The notes: generated from the letters alone by a model not told the origin. Shown: positions 54,668 to 63,836, counted from the stretch's first letter. The stretch: DNA of 64,000 nucleotides from Hallella bergensis DSM 17361 (GCF_000160535.1 NZ_GG704780.1:582721-646720); one strand, 5' to 3'. A program made the numbers and translations.

Positions 54668-54685
54668 ATGCAAGCCACCTTGCAT
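54668..54685 (+). promoter_or_regulatory. ATGCAAG-n4-CTTGCAT operator upstream of the XRE regulator
   Basis: Perfect 7-bp arms with spacer CCAC, 63 bp before the XRE start codon. The half-site TGCAAG is shared with the large palindrome at 54481-54532. A -7-like TGTCTTTG sits at about 54728-54735. Autoregulation by the XRE protein is a plausible reading. Confidence 0.5.
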
Positions 54686-54748
54686 GGGATGCAAACATTT
54701 GAATGTGGCGGGTTGCTCAAATTTAGGTGTCTTTGTAACTTTATACAT

Positions 54749-55084
54749 ATGAAACAGTTGCACAAAACCCTAAAGGAAAAGCGAGAGCATGAAGGATACT
54801 CACAGGAGTATATCGCTGAAAAACTGAAAGTTAGCTCAAGTACCATCTCAAGATGGGAAACAGGATCCGTATCCATGAGTATAGTACAAATTTGCAGTTA
54901 TGCCAAAGTTTTGGAAATGGATGAGAGTGATCTGCTTGCATCTATTGCAAGGAGAAGAAGAGAAATACCACCCCCATTTATCCGACTGGGCATAGACGTG
55001 TTTGACGAAGAGACTTATGGAAAGATAATGGATCTCGCCAAGGAATTGGGACCGCAGCACATTATCTTACAAACCAAATTATAA
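54749..55084 (+). CDS. XRE-family transcriptional regulator
   Basis: About 111 residues from the ATG at 54749 (MKQLHKTLKEKREHEGYSQE); a longer frame to 54668 overlaps the operator and is unlikely. The Cro/CI-type HTH spans about 5-60 (YSQEYIAEKLKVSSSTISRW then ETG). The C-terminal part (about 65-111) is of unknown fold. It precedes the HTH and primase genes of the element by 6 bp and is probably the regulator of that module. Confidence 0.88.
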   Translation: MKQLHKTLKEKREHEGYSQEYIAEKLKVSSSTISRWETGSVSMSIVQICSYAKVLEMDESDLLASIARRRREIPPPFIRLGIDVFDEETYGKIMDLAKELGPQHIILQTKL

Positions 55085-55090
55085 AGGCTG

Positions 55091-55471
55091 ATGGAAATAA
55101 TAGCAGTAGAAAGCCAAGCCTATCAAGAACTGATAGACAGGCTCAATCGTATTGAGCAGTATGTTGAGCGCACCTCCCGTCTTATTCAAGACATTGACGA
55201 CGAGCTGGAGATGACCACGAAAGACCTTATCGGGACTCTGAATGTTTCAGAGTCCACCCTTTACCGCTGGCGCAAGAAGCAGTTGGTACGGTATCGCTAC
55301 ACGGAGGGTGGCGATGTACGCTACTTCTTCAAGTCTATCGTGATAGCCACGAAGTGTAACCGGCTCCGCGTATCAGGTATGAGAAACGACGAGATTCTTG
55401 GTCGGCTCAACCGTTTCAAGGACAATCTCATCATGAGTTCATGTATTAATCCTAAAAACCGACAACTATGA
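55091..55471 (+). CDS. helix-turn-helix DNA-binding protein of a mobile element
   Basis: 126 residues. A coiled-coil-like N-terminus (about 8-45; YQELIDRLNRIEQYVERTSR) is followed by an HTH (about 48-90; DLIGTLNVSESTLYRWRKKQ with VRYRYTEGGDVRYFFKS) of the MerR/excisionase type. Such small proteins precede primase genes in Bacteroidetes mobilizable elements. Its stop codon overlaps the primase start (ATGA at 55468-55471), which shows translational coupling. Exact role, excision control or replication, is not known. Confidence 0.8.
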   Translation: MEIIAVESQAYQELIDRLNRIEQYVERTSRLIQDIDDELEMTTKDLIGTLNVSESTLYRWRKKQLVRYRYTEGGDVRYFFKSIVIATKCNRLRVSGMRNDEILGRLNRFKDNLIMSSCINPKNRQL

Positions 55472-57528
55472 TAGAAAAGGAACAGATTCTTTTACTTACA
55501 CAAGGAGGTTTGAATGTGTTTTCACATTTCCTTGGCTTTGAGGTAAACCTTCATCGCAACTTCCGAAGCCCTTTCTATGACGATAGGCGGGCTTCCTGCC
55601 ATATCTACTACGACAGGAAAACTTCTTCTTACAAATTCTATGATCATGGAGATACCACCTATTCTGGGGATTGCTTCTGGTTTGTGGCAACCCTCCGTAA
55701 TTTGAACCTGAAAACAAGTTTTCCCGAAGTATTGGAAACGATTGTACAAGAACTTGGATTGTATTCTTTATGTGATGGTGAAAAGCATAGCAGCCATATC
55801 ACGTCAGCATATAAAAAAACTATTGTTCCCACTCCTAAGGCTGATATAACCAAGTGGACGGAAGAACGTCCATATAGTTTTGAGATACAGCCATTTGACG
55901 ATGGGCTGCTGAACTATTGGGGACATTATGGCATCCATGAGGATACACTCCGTCGCTTTCGTGTACGGAGTCTTAAACGCTATGAAAGTGTATCTGCTGA
56001 AGGCAAGAAGTTTGAACTTTATAGCTCACCTACGGAACCTATGTTTGCCTATATCGGAAACGGCTATGTAAAGATATACCGACCTCACAGTCCAAAAATC
56101 CGCTTTCTTTATGGTGGACGGATGCCTGCCACATATTGCTTCGGAATGGAGCAGATTCCTGCCAAAGGAGATATGCTTTTCATTACAGGTGGAGAAAAGG
56201 ATGTACTCTCATTGTATGCACACGGCTTCAATGCAATTTGTTTCAACAGTGAAACCGCACAGATACCGACAAGTATCATTGCGAGCCTTCAGCTTCGTTT
56301 TAGGCATATAATACTCTTATATGATGCGGATGAAACAGGTGTACGGGAGGCACATAAACAGTCTGAACATCTGGTGGAATACAAGGTCTTGAACCTTTCA
56401 CTTCCGCTAAGTGGTACGAAGTCTGAAAAAGACATTTCTGATTTCTTTGCCTTAGGCAACGGGGCAAAGGAACTGAAAGAGTTGCTTGCCAAGATGTTCT
56501 CAGATCTATATAGCCAAACCATGATGATGTTACGTTCCTGTGAGATTGATTATGAGAATCCACCAGACATTTCCAAATCAGTAGTAGCAGTAAACGGTGT
56601 GCCACTCGGCACACAGGATAACCTGTTCTGCATTACTGGAGGTGAGGGGACAGGCAAGAGCAACTATGTGGGTGCCATCCTTGCCGGAGCGTTGGGAGAA
56701 AAACGATTGCCGATAGAGAAGACCTTGGGATTAGAGATTACTCCCAATCCCAAAGGCTTGGCGGTCCTACACTATGACACGGAACAGTCCGAGGCACAAC
56801 TCCACAAGAATTTGGGCAAGACATTACGCAGGGCTTCTCTGACAGCAGTACCTGAATATTATCATTCTCTGTATCTTGCTTCGCTTTCCCGTAAAGACCG
56901 GTTGAAACTTATCCGTGAGAGTATGGACCTGTTTCATCACAAGCATGGGGGCATCCATCTTGTGGTGATTGACGGCATAGCTGACTTGATACGTTCCGCC
57001 AACGATGAAACGGAAAGTATTGCCATTGTGGATGAGCTTTACCGTCTGGCAGGGATTTACAACACCTGCATCATCTGCGTACTGCACTTCGTGCCGAATG
57101 GTATCAAACTCCGTGGGCATATTGGCTCCGAACTTCAACGCAAGGCGGCAGGCATTCTCTCCATAGAGAAAGATGACAATCCTGAATACTCTGTGGTGAA
57201 AGCCCTGAAAGTCCGTGACGGCAGCCCATTGGATGTGCCGATGATGCTTTTTGGATGGGACAAGGCAGAGGATATGCACGTCTATCGTGGTGAGAAGTCC
57301 AAGGAGGACAAGGAAAAGCGTAAGACCGATGAACTTATTGCCGTCGTCAGAGAGGCTTTCAGAAATTCCCTCAAGCTCACTTATCAAGAACTTTGTGAGG
57401 TTCTGATGCAAGCAATGGAAATTAAGGACAGGACCGCGAAGAAATACATCGCCTATATGAAAGAACAACGCATCTTGATACAGGATACCAATGGTAACTA
57501 TCAAAAAGGAGAACTATGCCGTACATAG
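55468..57528 (+). CDS. bifunctional DNA primase/helicase of a mobile element
   Basis: 686 residues. The N-terminal part (about 25-75; [40 protein letters not shown]) has the layout of a DnaG-type zinc domain but lacks its cysteine set. A TOPRIM domain follows (about 240-310) with [15 protein letters not shown] and [14 protein letters not shown] (DxD). The C-terminal half (about 375-600) is a RecA/RepA-like ATPase with Walker [14 protein letters not shown] and Walker [13 protein letters not shown]. It would prime and unwind element DNA during replication or transfer. It is coupled to the HTH gene before it and overlaps the excisionase-like gene after it by 13 bp. No relaxase is present, so the element is incomplete or relies on others. 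Confidence 0.88.
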   Translation: MIEKEQILLLTQGGLNVFSHFLGFEVNLHRNFRSPFYDDRRASCHIYYDRKTSSYKFYDHGDTTYSGDCFWFVATLRNLNLKTSFPEVLETIVQELGLYSLCDGEKHSSHITSAYKKTIVPTPKADITKWTEERPYSFEIQPFDDGLLNYWGHYGIHEDTLRRFRVRSLKRYESVSAEGKKFELYSSPTEPMFAYIGNGYVKIYRPHSPKIRFLYGGRMPATYCFGMEQIPAKGDMLFITGGEKDVLSLYAHGFNAICFNSETAQIPTSIIASLQLRFRHIILLYDADETGVREAHKQSEHLVEYKVLNLSLPLSGTKSEKDISDFFALGNGAKELKELLAKMFSDLYSQTMMMLRSCEIDYENPPDISKSVVAVNGVPLGTQDNLFCITGGEGTGKSNYVGAILAGALGEKRLPIEKTLGLEITPNPKGLAVLHYDTEQSEAQLHKNLGKTLRRASLTAVPEYYHSLYLASLSRKDRLKLIRESMDLFHHKHGGIHLVVIDGIADLIRSANDETESIAIVDELYRLAGIYNTCIICVLHFVPNGIKLRGHIGSELQRKAAGILSIEKDDNPEYSVVKALKVRDGSPLDVPMMLFGWDKAEDMHVYRGEKSKEDKEKRKTDELIAVVREAFRNSLKLTYQELCEVLMQAMEIKDRTAKKYIAYMKEQRILIQDTNGNYQKGELCRT

Positions 57529-57824
57529 ATTATAAAACCGAAGACACTTGGCAAAAACGTCTGTTCGACAAGCTGATAAGCGTCGAGGATAAACTCGACC
57601 GCCTGCTGATCCTGCAAGAGCAATCTGTTGATACAACTGTCCATCCTCCCCTGAAACCGGAATATCTGGATATCATAGATGTATCCAAGATACTCAAAGT
57701 AGAACAAAAGACCATCTATAATTGGGTGTGGGCAGGAAAAATTCCCTATCTTAAAGCCAATGGCAGGTTACTTTTTCTTCGGGAAGAGATAGATAAAATG
57801 GTACGGAAGCGAGATGATTGGTAA
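57516..57824 (+). CDS. excisionase-like HTH_17 protein
   Basis: 102 residues. A helical N-terminus (about 10-40; [20 protein letters not shown]) is followed by an HTH_17/MerR-like domain (about 50-95; [20 protein letters not shown] with [20 protein letters not shown]). It overlaps the end of the primase gene by 13 bp, so the two are co-translated. Proteins of this kind act as recombination directionality factors or regulators. The AbiF-type unit starts just after it. Confidence 0.85.
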   Translation: MPYIDYKTEDTWQKRLFDKLISVEDKLDRLLILQEQSVDTTVHPPLKPEYLDIIDVSKILKVEQKTIYNWVWAGKIPYLKANGRLLFLREEIDKMVRKRDDW

Positions 57825-57845
57825 TTTTTATCACTTAAAAAAATA

Positions 57846-57887
57846 TCTGCAATTATTTTGCAGAAACAAAAAAAATACTTACCTTTG
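57846..57887 (+). promoter_or_regulatory. strong promoter and operator-like repeat of the AbiF-linked RNA
   Basis: TTTG (57857-57860), 19 bp, then TACCTTTG (57880-57887) is a full match to the Bacteroidetes -33/-7 consensus. An inverted repeat TCTGCAA-n5-TTGCAGA (57846-57864) overlaps the -33 box and could bind a repressor. Confidence 0.8.
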
Positions 57888-57893
57888 CAATCA

Positions 57894-57978
57894 GAAAGTT
57901 AGTTGTGGATTTCCACACTCAAAGATAACAGTACTCGCTTGGCATACCGTAAGATCTGCTGGCGAGTCATTTTTTTTA
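57894..57978 (+). ncRNA. small structured RNA upstream of the AbiF-type gene (putative antitoxin RNA)
   Basis: Start is inferred about 7-8 nt after the -7 box. The RNA would carry hairpin TGTGG-ATTT-CCACA (57904-57917) and a terminal stem ACTCGC (57933-57938) / GCGAGT (57962-57967) followed by CA and eight T residues (57970-57977), a good intrinsic terminator. No open reading frame fits. The T-run ends 9 nt before the AbiF start codon, so toxin mRNA arises only by read-through. This arrangement resembles RNA antitoxins of type III systems. Function is inferred, not shown. Confidence 0.65.
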
Positions 57979-57986
57979 TAGATACT

Positions 57987-58913
57987 ATGGCGAATAAAGA
58001 ATCACGTTCCATTCAGGAACAAATCGATTTACTGAAGCATAGAGGCATGATTATAGAAGATGAGGAGTTTGCCCATCTTCATTTAAGTCATATCAGCTAC
58101 TACCGTTTGAAGGGGTATTGGTGGGATATGCAAACAGACAAAGAACGGCATATATTCAAGAATGACGCCAATTTTAAGGACGTTATCGCACGATATTTCT
58201 TTGATAAGGAGTTGCGTCTTATCTTGTTCGATGCCATTGAAGCCATAGAGATTGCGTTGCGGACGAAGATGATTTATCATCTTTCACAATCATACGGTGG
58301 GCTGTACTATATGGATAAGGGACTTTTCAACAATGAAGAGCTCCAACAGCAACATATACATGATCTGATGGGCGAGTTTATGCGTAGCAGTGAGATTTTC
58401 ATAAAAGACTACAAATGCAAATATGGAGTGTGGGAGGACAGAAAATGTATATCTCTTACCCAACAGCCTGACGCATGGATTATTTTTGAAGTTGCGACTT
58501 TTGGAACACTTTCAAAGATATATAAGAATCTTAATCATCAGTTACCGGAAAAGGCAAGAATTGCCAATGAATTCGGACTTAATATGCATACAGAACTCTC
58601 AAGCTGGCTTGAAGCCATCTCCTATTTGAGAAATATTGTCGCCCATCATTCAAGAGTATGGAGTCGAAATATGGTAAAACGTCCAATGGATATTAGTAAT
58701 CCAAGAGGCATTTGGCTGCAACATCCTCTTTCGGAATTCTCTAAAAAGAAGCCATTTCTAATCATTACTTCCATGTTATACTTGTGCAATGCTATCAATG
58801 CTGGAGATACATATAAGAGAAAGACAATCTCACTGATAGAGAAAAATCCGGACATTCCTATTTATAAGATAGGTTTTCCAGACCATTGGAATAGGGAATC
58901 TATCTGGCAATAA
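57987..58913 (+). CDS. Abi_2 family (AbiD/AbiF-type) abortive-infection HEPN protein
   Basis: 308 residues from the ATG at 57987 (MANKESRSIQEQIDLLKHRG); the longer frame from 57903 runs through the RNA unit and is unlikely. The Abi_2 signatures are SIQEQIDLLKHRGMIIEDEE, HISYYRLKGYWW, DKELRLILFDAIEAIEIALR and WLEAISYLRNIVAHHSRVW. The last holds a HEPN RNase motif, Arg215-N-I-V-A-His220 (Rx4H). A second possible motif is Arg92-x5-His98. Members are toxins or phage-defense proteins that probably cut RNA when triggered. The gene lies between the replication module and a helicase fragment of mobile DNA, a common place for defense genes. A small RNA unit precedes it and a terminator follows it. Confidence 0.88.
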   Translation: MANKESRSIQEQIDLLKHRGMIIEDEEFAHLHLSHISYYRLKGYWWDMQTDKERHIFKNDANFKDVIARYFFDKELRLILFDAIEAIEIALRTKMIYHLSQSYGGLYYMDKGLFNNEELQQQHIHDLMGEFMRSSEIFIKDYKCKYGVWEDRKCISLTQQPDAWIIFEVATFGTLSKIYKNLNHQLPEKARIANEFGLNMHTELSSWLEAISYLRNIVAHHSRVWSRNMVKRPMDISNPRGIWLQHPLSEFSKKKPFLIITSMLYLCNAINAGDTYKRKTISLIEKNPDIPIYKIGFPDHWNRESIWQ

Positions 58914-58917
58914 TTTT

Positions 58918-58956
58918 GTACGGGAATTTCAATTGCAATATTCCCGTACTTTATTT
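58918..58956 (+). terminator. terminator after the AbiF-type gene
   Basis: GTACGGGAAT (58918-58927) pairs perfectly with ATTCCCGTAC (58940-58949), followed by TTTATTTAT. It begins 5 bp after the stop codon and separates the gene from a convergent helicase fragment. Confidence 0.9.
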
Positions 58957-59017
58957 ATGTCTACTAAAAAAAATGAAAGTAAGACATTTTTGCTTCCATT
59001 GGATAATAAACATGCGT

Positions 59018-60532
59018 TTAGTGTCTCCATTTGGGTCTGAAGTTTTGTGAACGATTGTCTTCTTCCTTGTCATGAGTAGGATAACTCTCGTTCTTTACTC
59101 CAGCTGAGTGATTGTTGTTAGACAAATTCTCTCCTTGGTTTACTTTCTCCGTCTCTTCTTTTTCCTCCTCTGGCGGTGCAAGCGTAAGCGCAATCTTTCT
59201 GTCCAATTCTGCTGCCTCCCCCTTGAGCACACGCAGTTCGCTCTCTTTCTTCCATGAGCCCTTGGCAATATTGGTGTAAACGTCTTTGTTGGCTGCTGCC
59301 TTTGCCATTTCCTTCTCATGCGACTCTATCACTTTAGGGATACGCTCCAAGGCATTTACGAAGTTCTCGCAGGCAAGTTTCGGGTCTGCCGCTAACTTAC
59401 CGTTATTATAGGTATAGTAGATGCTTTCCTGTCCCTTGACAAAGAAGCGGTTCACCGAGCAGTCGAACAAGTCCTTGGAAGTGCTCTCCGTCTTGACCAT
59501 GATGGAAAAGCCGTAAACCTCGCCAATCTTGTTGTACTCGCTCTTGGTACGAGCCTTTTCCTCTATCTCATGCAGACGGGCGGCGATGACCTTTATGTCG
59601 GTGCTGTCCTCTACACCTTTGATTGTCAGTTTATTGACGGGCAGTCCCTCCTTGTCCCGTTCCACACGCTGCTCAAAGCAAGCCAAGTCAGCTTTAGCTT
59701 CCTTAATCTTGTCGGAATGGAAGGACACGGAACTCTCAATCTCTGCCAGCTTGCCCGTTGCGGCATCACGCTCACGGAGAAAGTTCTTGCGCTCGGATTC
59801 CAAGGTGGTAATCTTCTTGTCAAGTCTTGCTTTTTCCAAAAGGTCGGTATTGCCCGAAAGCACTGCTACATATTCTGAGAAGTTCATACCGCTGTCCTCG
59901 TCCATCGAACCCTCATCAATGGTACGACTACCAAGCGTGTTTGTCTTTAGTTGGTTGATGAAAAGCTGCTTGTTGTGCAGCAGGTTGAACTTGTAGCTGT
60001 CCAGCGATCGTTCCACGGCATAGATAATCACATCGACCTTGTTGTCCGCAAGCTCCTTGGCGATAAGGTTTCCCTTGCGCACAGCTCGTCCGTTGCGCTG
60101 CTCTAAGTCCGAAGGTCGCCAAGGAGTGTCCAAATGATGGACCGCCACGGCACGTTGCTGTGCGTTCACACCTGTTCCCAACATAGAGGTAGAACCGAAG
60201 ATAATGCGAATGTCGCCACGGTTCATGGCATCGACCATTGCTTTCTTTGCTTTCTCGTTCTTGCACTCCTGAATAAAACGTATCTCGTATGCCGGGATAT
60301 GATAGTCCTCTACCAACTTACGCTTTATCTCAGAATAGACGTTCCATTCGCCAGGCTTGTAAGTCCCCAAATCAGAGAAAACGAACTGTGTTCCTTTTTG
60401 CGCATCGTACTTTTGATAATAGTCGTTGAGCAACTTTGCACAATGGCTTGCCTTGTTGTCGATATGGTCTGAGTACCCATTTTCATCAATCATGCGTAAA
60501 TCTAAGCTCATCTTGCGGGCATAATCAGTCAT
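59018..60532 (-). pseudogene. C-terminal fragment of a large SF2 helicase/methylase of conjugative elements
   Basis: 504 residues are open. The first 150 are a helicase C-terminal domain: TQFVFSDLGTYKPGEWNVYS, IIFGSTSMLGTGVNAQQRAV and HHLDTPWRPSDLEQRNGRAV (motifs V and VI with R-finger QRNGRAVRKGN). Then come a coiled coil (about 225-290) and a charged tail. In Bacteroidetes conjugative elements this region ends a protein of about 1,800-2,000 residues with methylase and DEAD-type motor domains. Those N-terminal domains are missing: homology begins at TDYARKMSLDLRM, right after a TAA that overlaps the apparent ATG (60530-60534). The other motor half is needed for activity, so this is a truncated remnant. 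Confidence 0.82.
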
Positions 60533-60660
60533 TAAGAATTAAGGGAAATAGGGGGAAACGCAAGGAATGTAACTATTTGAAATATCATCATTTAGCATTT
60601 TTATGCCATTATCGAGTTAGGCGAAAGGAAGCATCAAACGGCAGGAGTTCCGTTACCAAA

Positions 60661-60698
60661 TCGTAACCCATCAAGGAAAAAGCAAAAAGGGGTTACGA
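60661..60698. repeat. inverted repeat upstream of the tandem integrases
   Basis: TCGTAACCC (60661-60669) and GGGTTACGA (60690-60698) are perfect 9-bp arms with a 20-bp spacer. They lie about 125 bp before the first integrase start, in the 290-bp gap next to the helicase truncation point, and may be integrase or regulator sites. A -7 box TACCTTTG occurs at 60781-60788. Confidence 0.5.
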
Positions 60699-60822
60699 AT
60701 TGAAGGTAAACAACTGTGTCATAGGTTTTTATTCTTCATCTTTCATTTTTCTGCATCGCTCAGGAATACTTGTTCATCTGTACCTTTGCAAGCAAAGGAA
60801 ATTTAGAAAAAACGACAGAAAA

Positions 60823-62043
60823 ATGAAAGAAAACAAACTCAAAGTATCGTTCTTCGTTCAGGCGAAACGAACCGACAAGAAAGGACTTGTGCCTGTTATC
60901 GGGCGCATCTCCGTAGGCAGAACCCATTCAGGCTTCTCCACCAAATGCAAAACTCCGCTTGCTCTTTGGGACAGTCGTAAGCAAAGGCTTATCGGCAAGA
61001 GCAGCATGGCTGTGTCCGTCAATCAGAAACTTGGTGAATGCACCGCACTTATCCACGCACGCTTTCACGAGCTCAGTGAAAGAGAAGAAGCCTTTACCGC
61101 CACCGATGTGAGGGATGCCTATCAGGGGCAAATCCACCGTCAAGCCTTGCTCTTGGAGAGTTTTGGGGAGTATCTTACACAGACTAAGGAGCGTATAGGC
61201 ATCGACCGAGCCTTAAAGACGTTCAAACTCCGTACCTATCAGCTATCCTTGCTCCGTGAGTATGTGCAGAAGAAGCACAAGGTATGCGACATTCCCCTTT
61301 CACAACTGGACAAAGCCTTTATCGAGGGCTTTGAGTACTATCTCACCATCGACCGCAGACTGAAACGCAGCAGCATATCGAGTGCCTTATCCACCTTGCA
61401 GACCATCGTCCGTATGACGGTAAAGAAAGGTGTGCTGGACTTCTATCCTTTTTTGGGCTACAGTTACGAGCGACCAAAGGGTGAACCGAGAAGCATTACG
61501 CAAGACGAACTACAAAAGATAATTGACTTGGAGATTGAGTGGGAAAACTACCGCATTGTCCGTGATTTGTTCGTCTTTTCCTGCTTCACAGGTCTGGCAA
61601 TCTCAGATGTCCGTAATCTTCGGGAGGAGAATATCGTCACTGAAGAGGGCGAACTCTGCATCAAGGGCAGGCGCATGAAGACCAAGACCCCGTATCGTGT
61701 ACAAGTACTTCCCCCTGCTTGGGCGATAATGGAGCGGTACAGGGGAAAGCGTGCAGGCTTTGTCTTTGACGTGCCGACCACCGACATTATCCTCAATGGT
61801 ATGCACTACATACAGAGAAACATCGGCATGGAAACTCCGCTAACCTTCCACATGGCTCGCCATACCTTTGCTTCGCTTATCACGCTCTCGGCAGGCGTTC
61901 CTATCGAAACGGTGAGCCGTATGCTCGGACACACCAACCTGAGAACGACACAGGTATATGCAGCGGTTTCCTCCGAAAGAATCCATCGGGATATGCAAGC
62001 GATACAGCAGCGAATACAAGATACATTCACCTTAAAACTTTGA
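60823..62043 (+). CDS. tyrosine-type site-specific integrase (IntDOT-like), first of two
   Basis: About 406 residues from the ATG at 60823 (MKENKLKVSFFVQAKRTDKK), 35 bp after a TACCTTTG -7 box. The arm-binding domain (about 1-95), the SAM-like core-binding domain (about 100-205; SFGEYLTQTKERIGI) and the catalytic domain (about 220-400) are complete. The catalytic residues seen are Lys in GRRMKTKTPYRV, HMARH (HxxR), the LGHTNLRTTQVYA box with His and the Tyr nucleophile. As in IntDOT relatives, the first Arg is replaced (CFTGLAISDV). It ends 4 bp before a second integrase. Confidence 0.93.
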   Translation: MKENKLKVSFFVQAKRTDKKGLVPVIGRISVGRTHSGFSTKCKTPLALWDSRKQRLIGKSSMAVSVNQKLGECTALIHARFHELSEREEAFTATDVRDAYQGQIHRQALLLESFGEYLTQTKERIGIDRALKTFKLRTYQLSLLREYVQKKHKVCDIPLSQLDKAFIEGFEYYLTIDRRLKRSSISSALSTLQTIVRMTVKKGVLDFYPFLGYSYERPKGEPRSITQDELQKIIDLEIEWENYRIVRDLFVFSCFTGLAISDVRNLREENIVTEEGELCIKGRRMKTKTPYRVQVLPPAWAIMERYRGKRAGFVFDVPTTDIILNGMHYIQRNIGMETPLTFHMARHTFASLITLSAGVPIETVSRMLGHTNLRTTQVYAAVSSERIHRDMQAIQQRIQDTFTLKL

Positions 62044-62047
62044 CATT

Positions 62048-63316
62048 ATGGCACGAAGTACATTCAAGACACTCTTTTATATCAATCGCTCCAAAGAGAA
62101 AAAGAACGGCAGCTGCCCAATTATGGGGCGTATCACCATAGACGGAGAACAAGTACAATACAGCACGGGCAAGGAGATTGCTCCTGAACTTTGGGACAGT
62201 CGTAAGGGACGATGCAAGGGTATAGGCGAAGAGACAAAGGAAATCAACCGCTACTTGCAAACCAAAGAGGAACAAGCCAAAGCGAAGTATCAAGAATTAG
62301 TTTGGCAACGTGGCTATATCACTGCCGAGCTACTGAAATGTGAACTCATGGAAGAAGACAAGCCCAAAGGTTTTCTTATGGAGGAAGCACGACTTTTCAT
62401 AGAGGAAAAGCGTCCTTGCGTAGGAATAACGGTAGCCAAGCCGACCTTTGCCAACTACATCTATGCCACACAACTCATTGAGGCTTATTTGCGTGAACGC
62501 TTAGGGCTGGAGGATATCCGCTACTCATCGCTTGACTATGGTTTTATCGAGGGGCTGGACTTCTACCTTAAATCAGAGCGCAATCTTTCTCTTGCCACTA
62601 TTCAGGTAGCGGTCATCTTCCTTAGGAAACTCATCGGCATCGGCCAGCAAAAGAAATATATCCGCATCGATCCGTTTGCGGACTATAAGGCAGAACAGCC
62701 ACACCGCACAAGGCGTTATCTCACAACGGAAGAACTACAGCGGATACTGCAAACACCCATCATTGACAAGCAGTTTGAACGGGCAAGGCAACTCTTTCTT
62801 TTCTGCGCCTTTACTGGTCTGGCTCGTGTGGATATGCAACGGCTCAAACCGAAGCATATCATCCGTAATGCTGACGGCACGGAGGAAATACGCATCAAAA
62901 GGCAGAAAACGGATGTAGAGGCGATTATTCCACTTCTGCCCATTGCCAAACAAATCCTTTCGCTCTATATCAAGAACAAGAAAGCGGACGACTTGATATT
63001 CCCTAATCTCACAATAAGAAAAGCATCCTTTGCGTGTGTGAACATTGGGCAGATATGCCGGATAGAGAAAGGCTTGACCTTTCACATGGCTCGCCACACA
63101 TTCTCGACCACGATTTGTCTTTCCAATGGTATTTCGATGGAAACGCTCAGCAAGATGCTCGGGCACAGCAATATCGGTACGACACAAATCTACGGAAAGA
63201 TAACCGACCACAAGATACAAGAGGATATGACTGCACTCACAGACAGGGAGCATTCTATGTTTGAGGGTTATTGTGAGTCTATAGCACGGCAGAACGTTCC
63301 ATTGCAACAAGCATAA
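62048..63316 (+). CDS. tyrosine-type site-specific integrase (IntDOT-like), second of two
   Basis: 422 residues. N-terminal arm-binding domain (about 1-100; KTLFYINRSKEKKNGSCPIM), core-binding domain (about 105-215) and catalytic domain (about 225-410) are present. Catalytic blocks: CAFTGLARVDMQRL (no Arg at the usual first site), KRQKTDVEAIIPL, HMARHTFSTT and MLGHSNIGTTQIYGKITD with the Tyr. The gap of 4 bp to the first integrase shows one operon. Paired integrases of unequal sequence are known from Bacteroidetes integrative elements, where both may be needed. A DUF1896 gene follows by 52 bp. Confidence 0.93.
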   Translation: MARSTFKTLFYINRSKEKKNGSCPIMGRITIDGEQVQYSTGKEIAPELWDSRKGRCKGIGEETKEINRYLQTKEEQAKAKYQELVWQRGYITAELLKCELMEEDKPKGFLMEEARLFIEEKRPCVGITVAKPTFANYIYATQLIEAYLRERLGLEDIRYSSLDYGFIEGLDFYLKSERNLSLATIQVAVIFLRKLIGIGQQKKYIRIDPFADYKAEQPHRTRRYLTTEELQRILQTPIIDKQFERARQLFLFCAFTGLARVDMQRLKPKHIIRNADGTEEIRIKRQKTDVEAIIPLLPIAKQILSLYIKNKKADDLIFPNLTIRKASFACVNIGQICRIEKGLTFHMARHTFSTTICLSNGISMETLSKMLGHSNIGTTQIYGKITDHKIQEDMTALTDREHSMFEGYCESIARQNVPLQQA

Positions 63317-63368
63317 AAAGGAAGTAATTACCAAACATTTATTATTCACGATTGAAAACCAAATGATT

Positions 63369-63836
63369 ATGAAAAAGAACAACAAACAGGAACTTTCTTA
63401 CTTTCGATTGAAATTAAGAAGTTATATGAGTGAACATCACCCCGAGAGATTGAAAGATACGGAGTTTATCACCGCACGGGCAGATATGGCTCTCACAGTT
63501 TACTGCGATGCCGTGGCGCAAGGTTTCACGCACCCCGAAGCGGAAAGCATGGCAAGCGAGGTCTTGTATCAAGGCTTGCACTTTTCCAAGTATGATACGC
63601 TTGTATCCGTGTTGGAAAACGAGTTTGAAAGGGAACTGCCTGCATCGCTTCCTGAAAGACTCGCAACCATATTGTTGTCGAATAAGGCTATTCAAGCCAC
63701 ATTCGACAAATTCGGTTTGACGGACACATTTGCTTCTGACGAGCAATACGGCCGTCTTTACACCGAACTCACAGGTACGATAGTGCTGCTCATCGAGAGC
63801 AATCATTTGCCAATAATCGGTCAGACAGGTGGATAA
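63369..63836 (+). CDS. DUF1896 family protein of conjugative elements
   Basis: About 155 residues; start at 63369 (MKKNNKQELSYFRLKLRSYM), with another in-frame ATG two codons upstream. The DUF1896 signatures ITARADMALTVYCDAVAQGF, EVLYQGLHFSKYDTLVSVLE, NEFERELPASLPERLATILL and YTELTGTIVLLIESNHLPII are clear along the full length. The family is almost limited to Bacteroidetes conjugative transposons, where it lies near integrases and helicases. Its role is unknown. It marks this part of the window as part of a conjugative element that continues to the right. Confidence 0.9.
   Translation: MKKNNKQELSYFRLKLRSYMSEHHPERLKDTEFITARADMALTVYCDAVAQGFTHPEAESMASEVLYQGLHFSKYDTLVSVLENEFERELPASLPERLATILLSNKAIQATFDKFGLTDTFASDEQYGRLYTELTGTIVLLIESNHLPIIGQTGG

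Noticed and set aside
57894..57940. Possible Cas13b direct repeat upstream of the HEPN gene
   Set aside because: Only the first eight bases (GTTGTGGA) resemble remembered Prevotella Cas13b repeats; there is a single unit, no array, and the protein is a 308-residue Abi_2 protein, not Cas13.
57903..57986. 28-codon N-terminal extension of the AbiF-type gene
   Set aside because: The extension overlaps the predicted RNA and its terminator stem, and Abi_2 similarity begins only at the Met at 57987.
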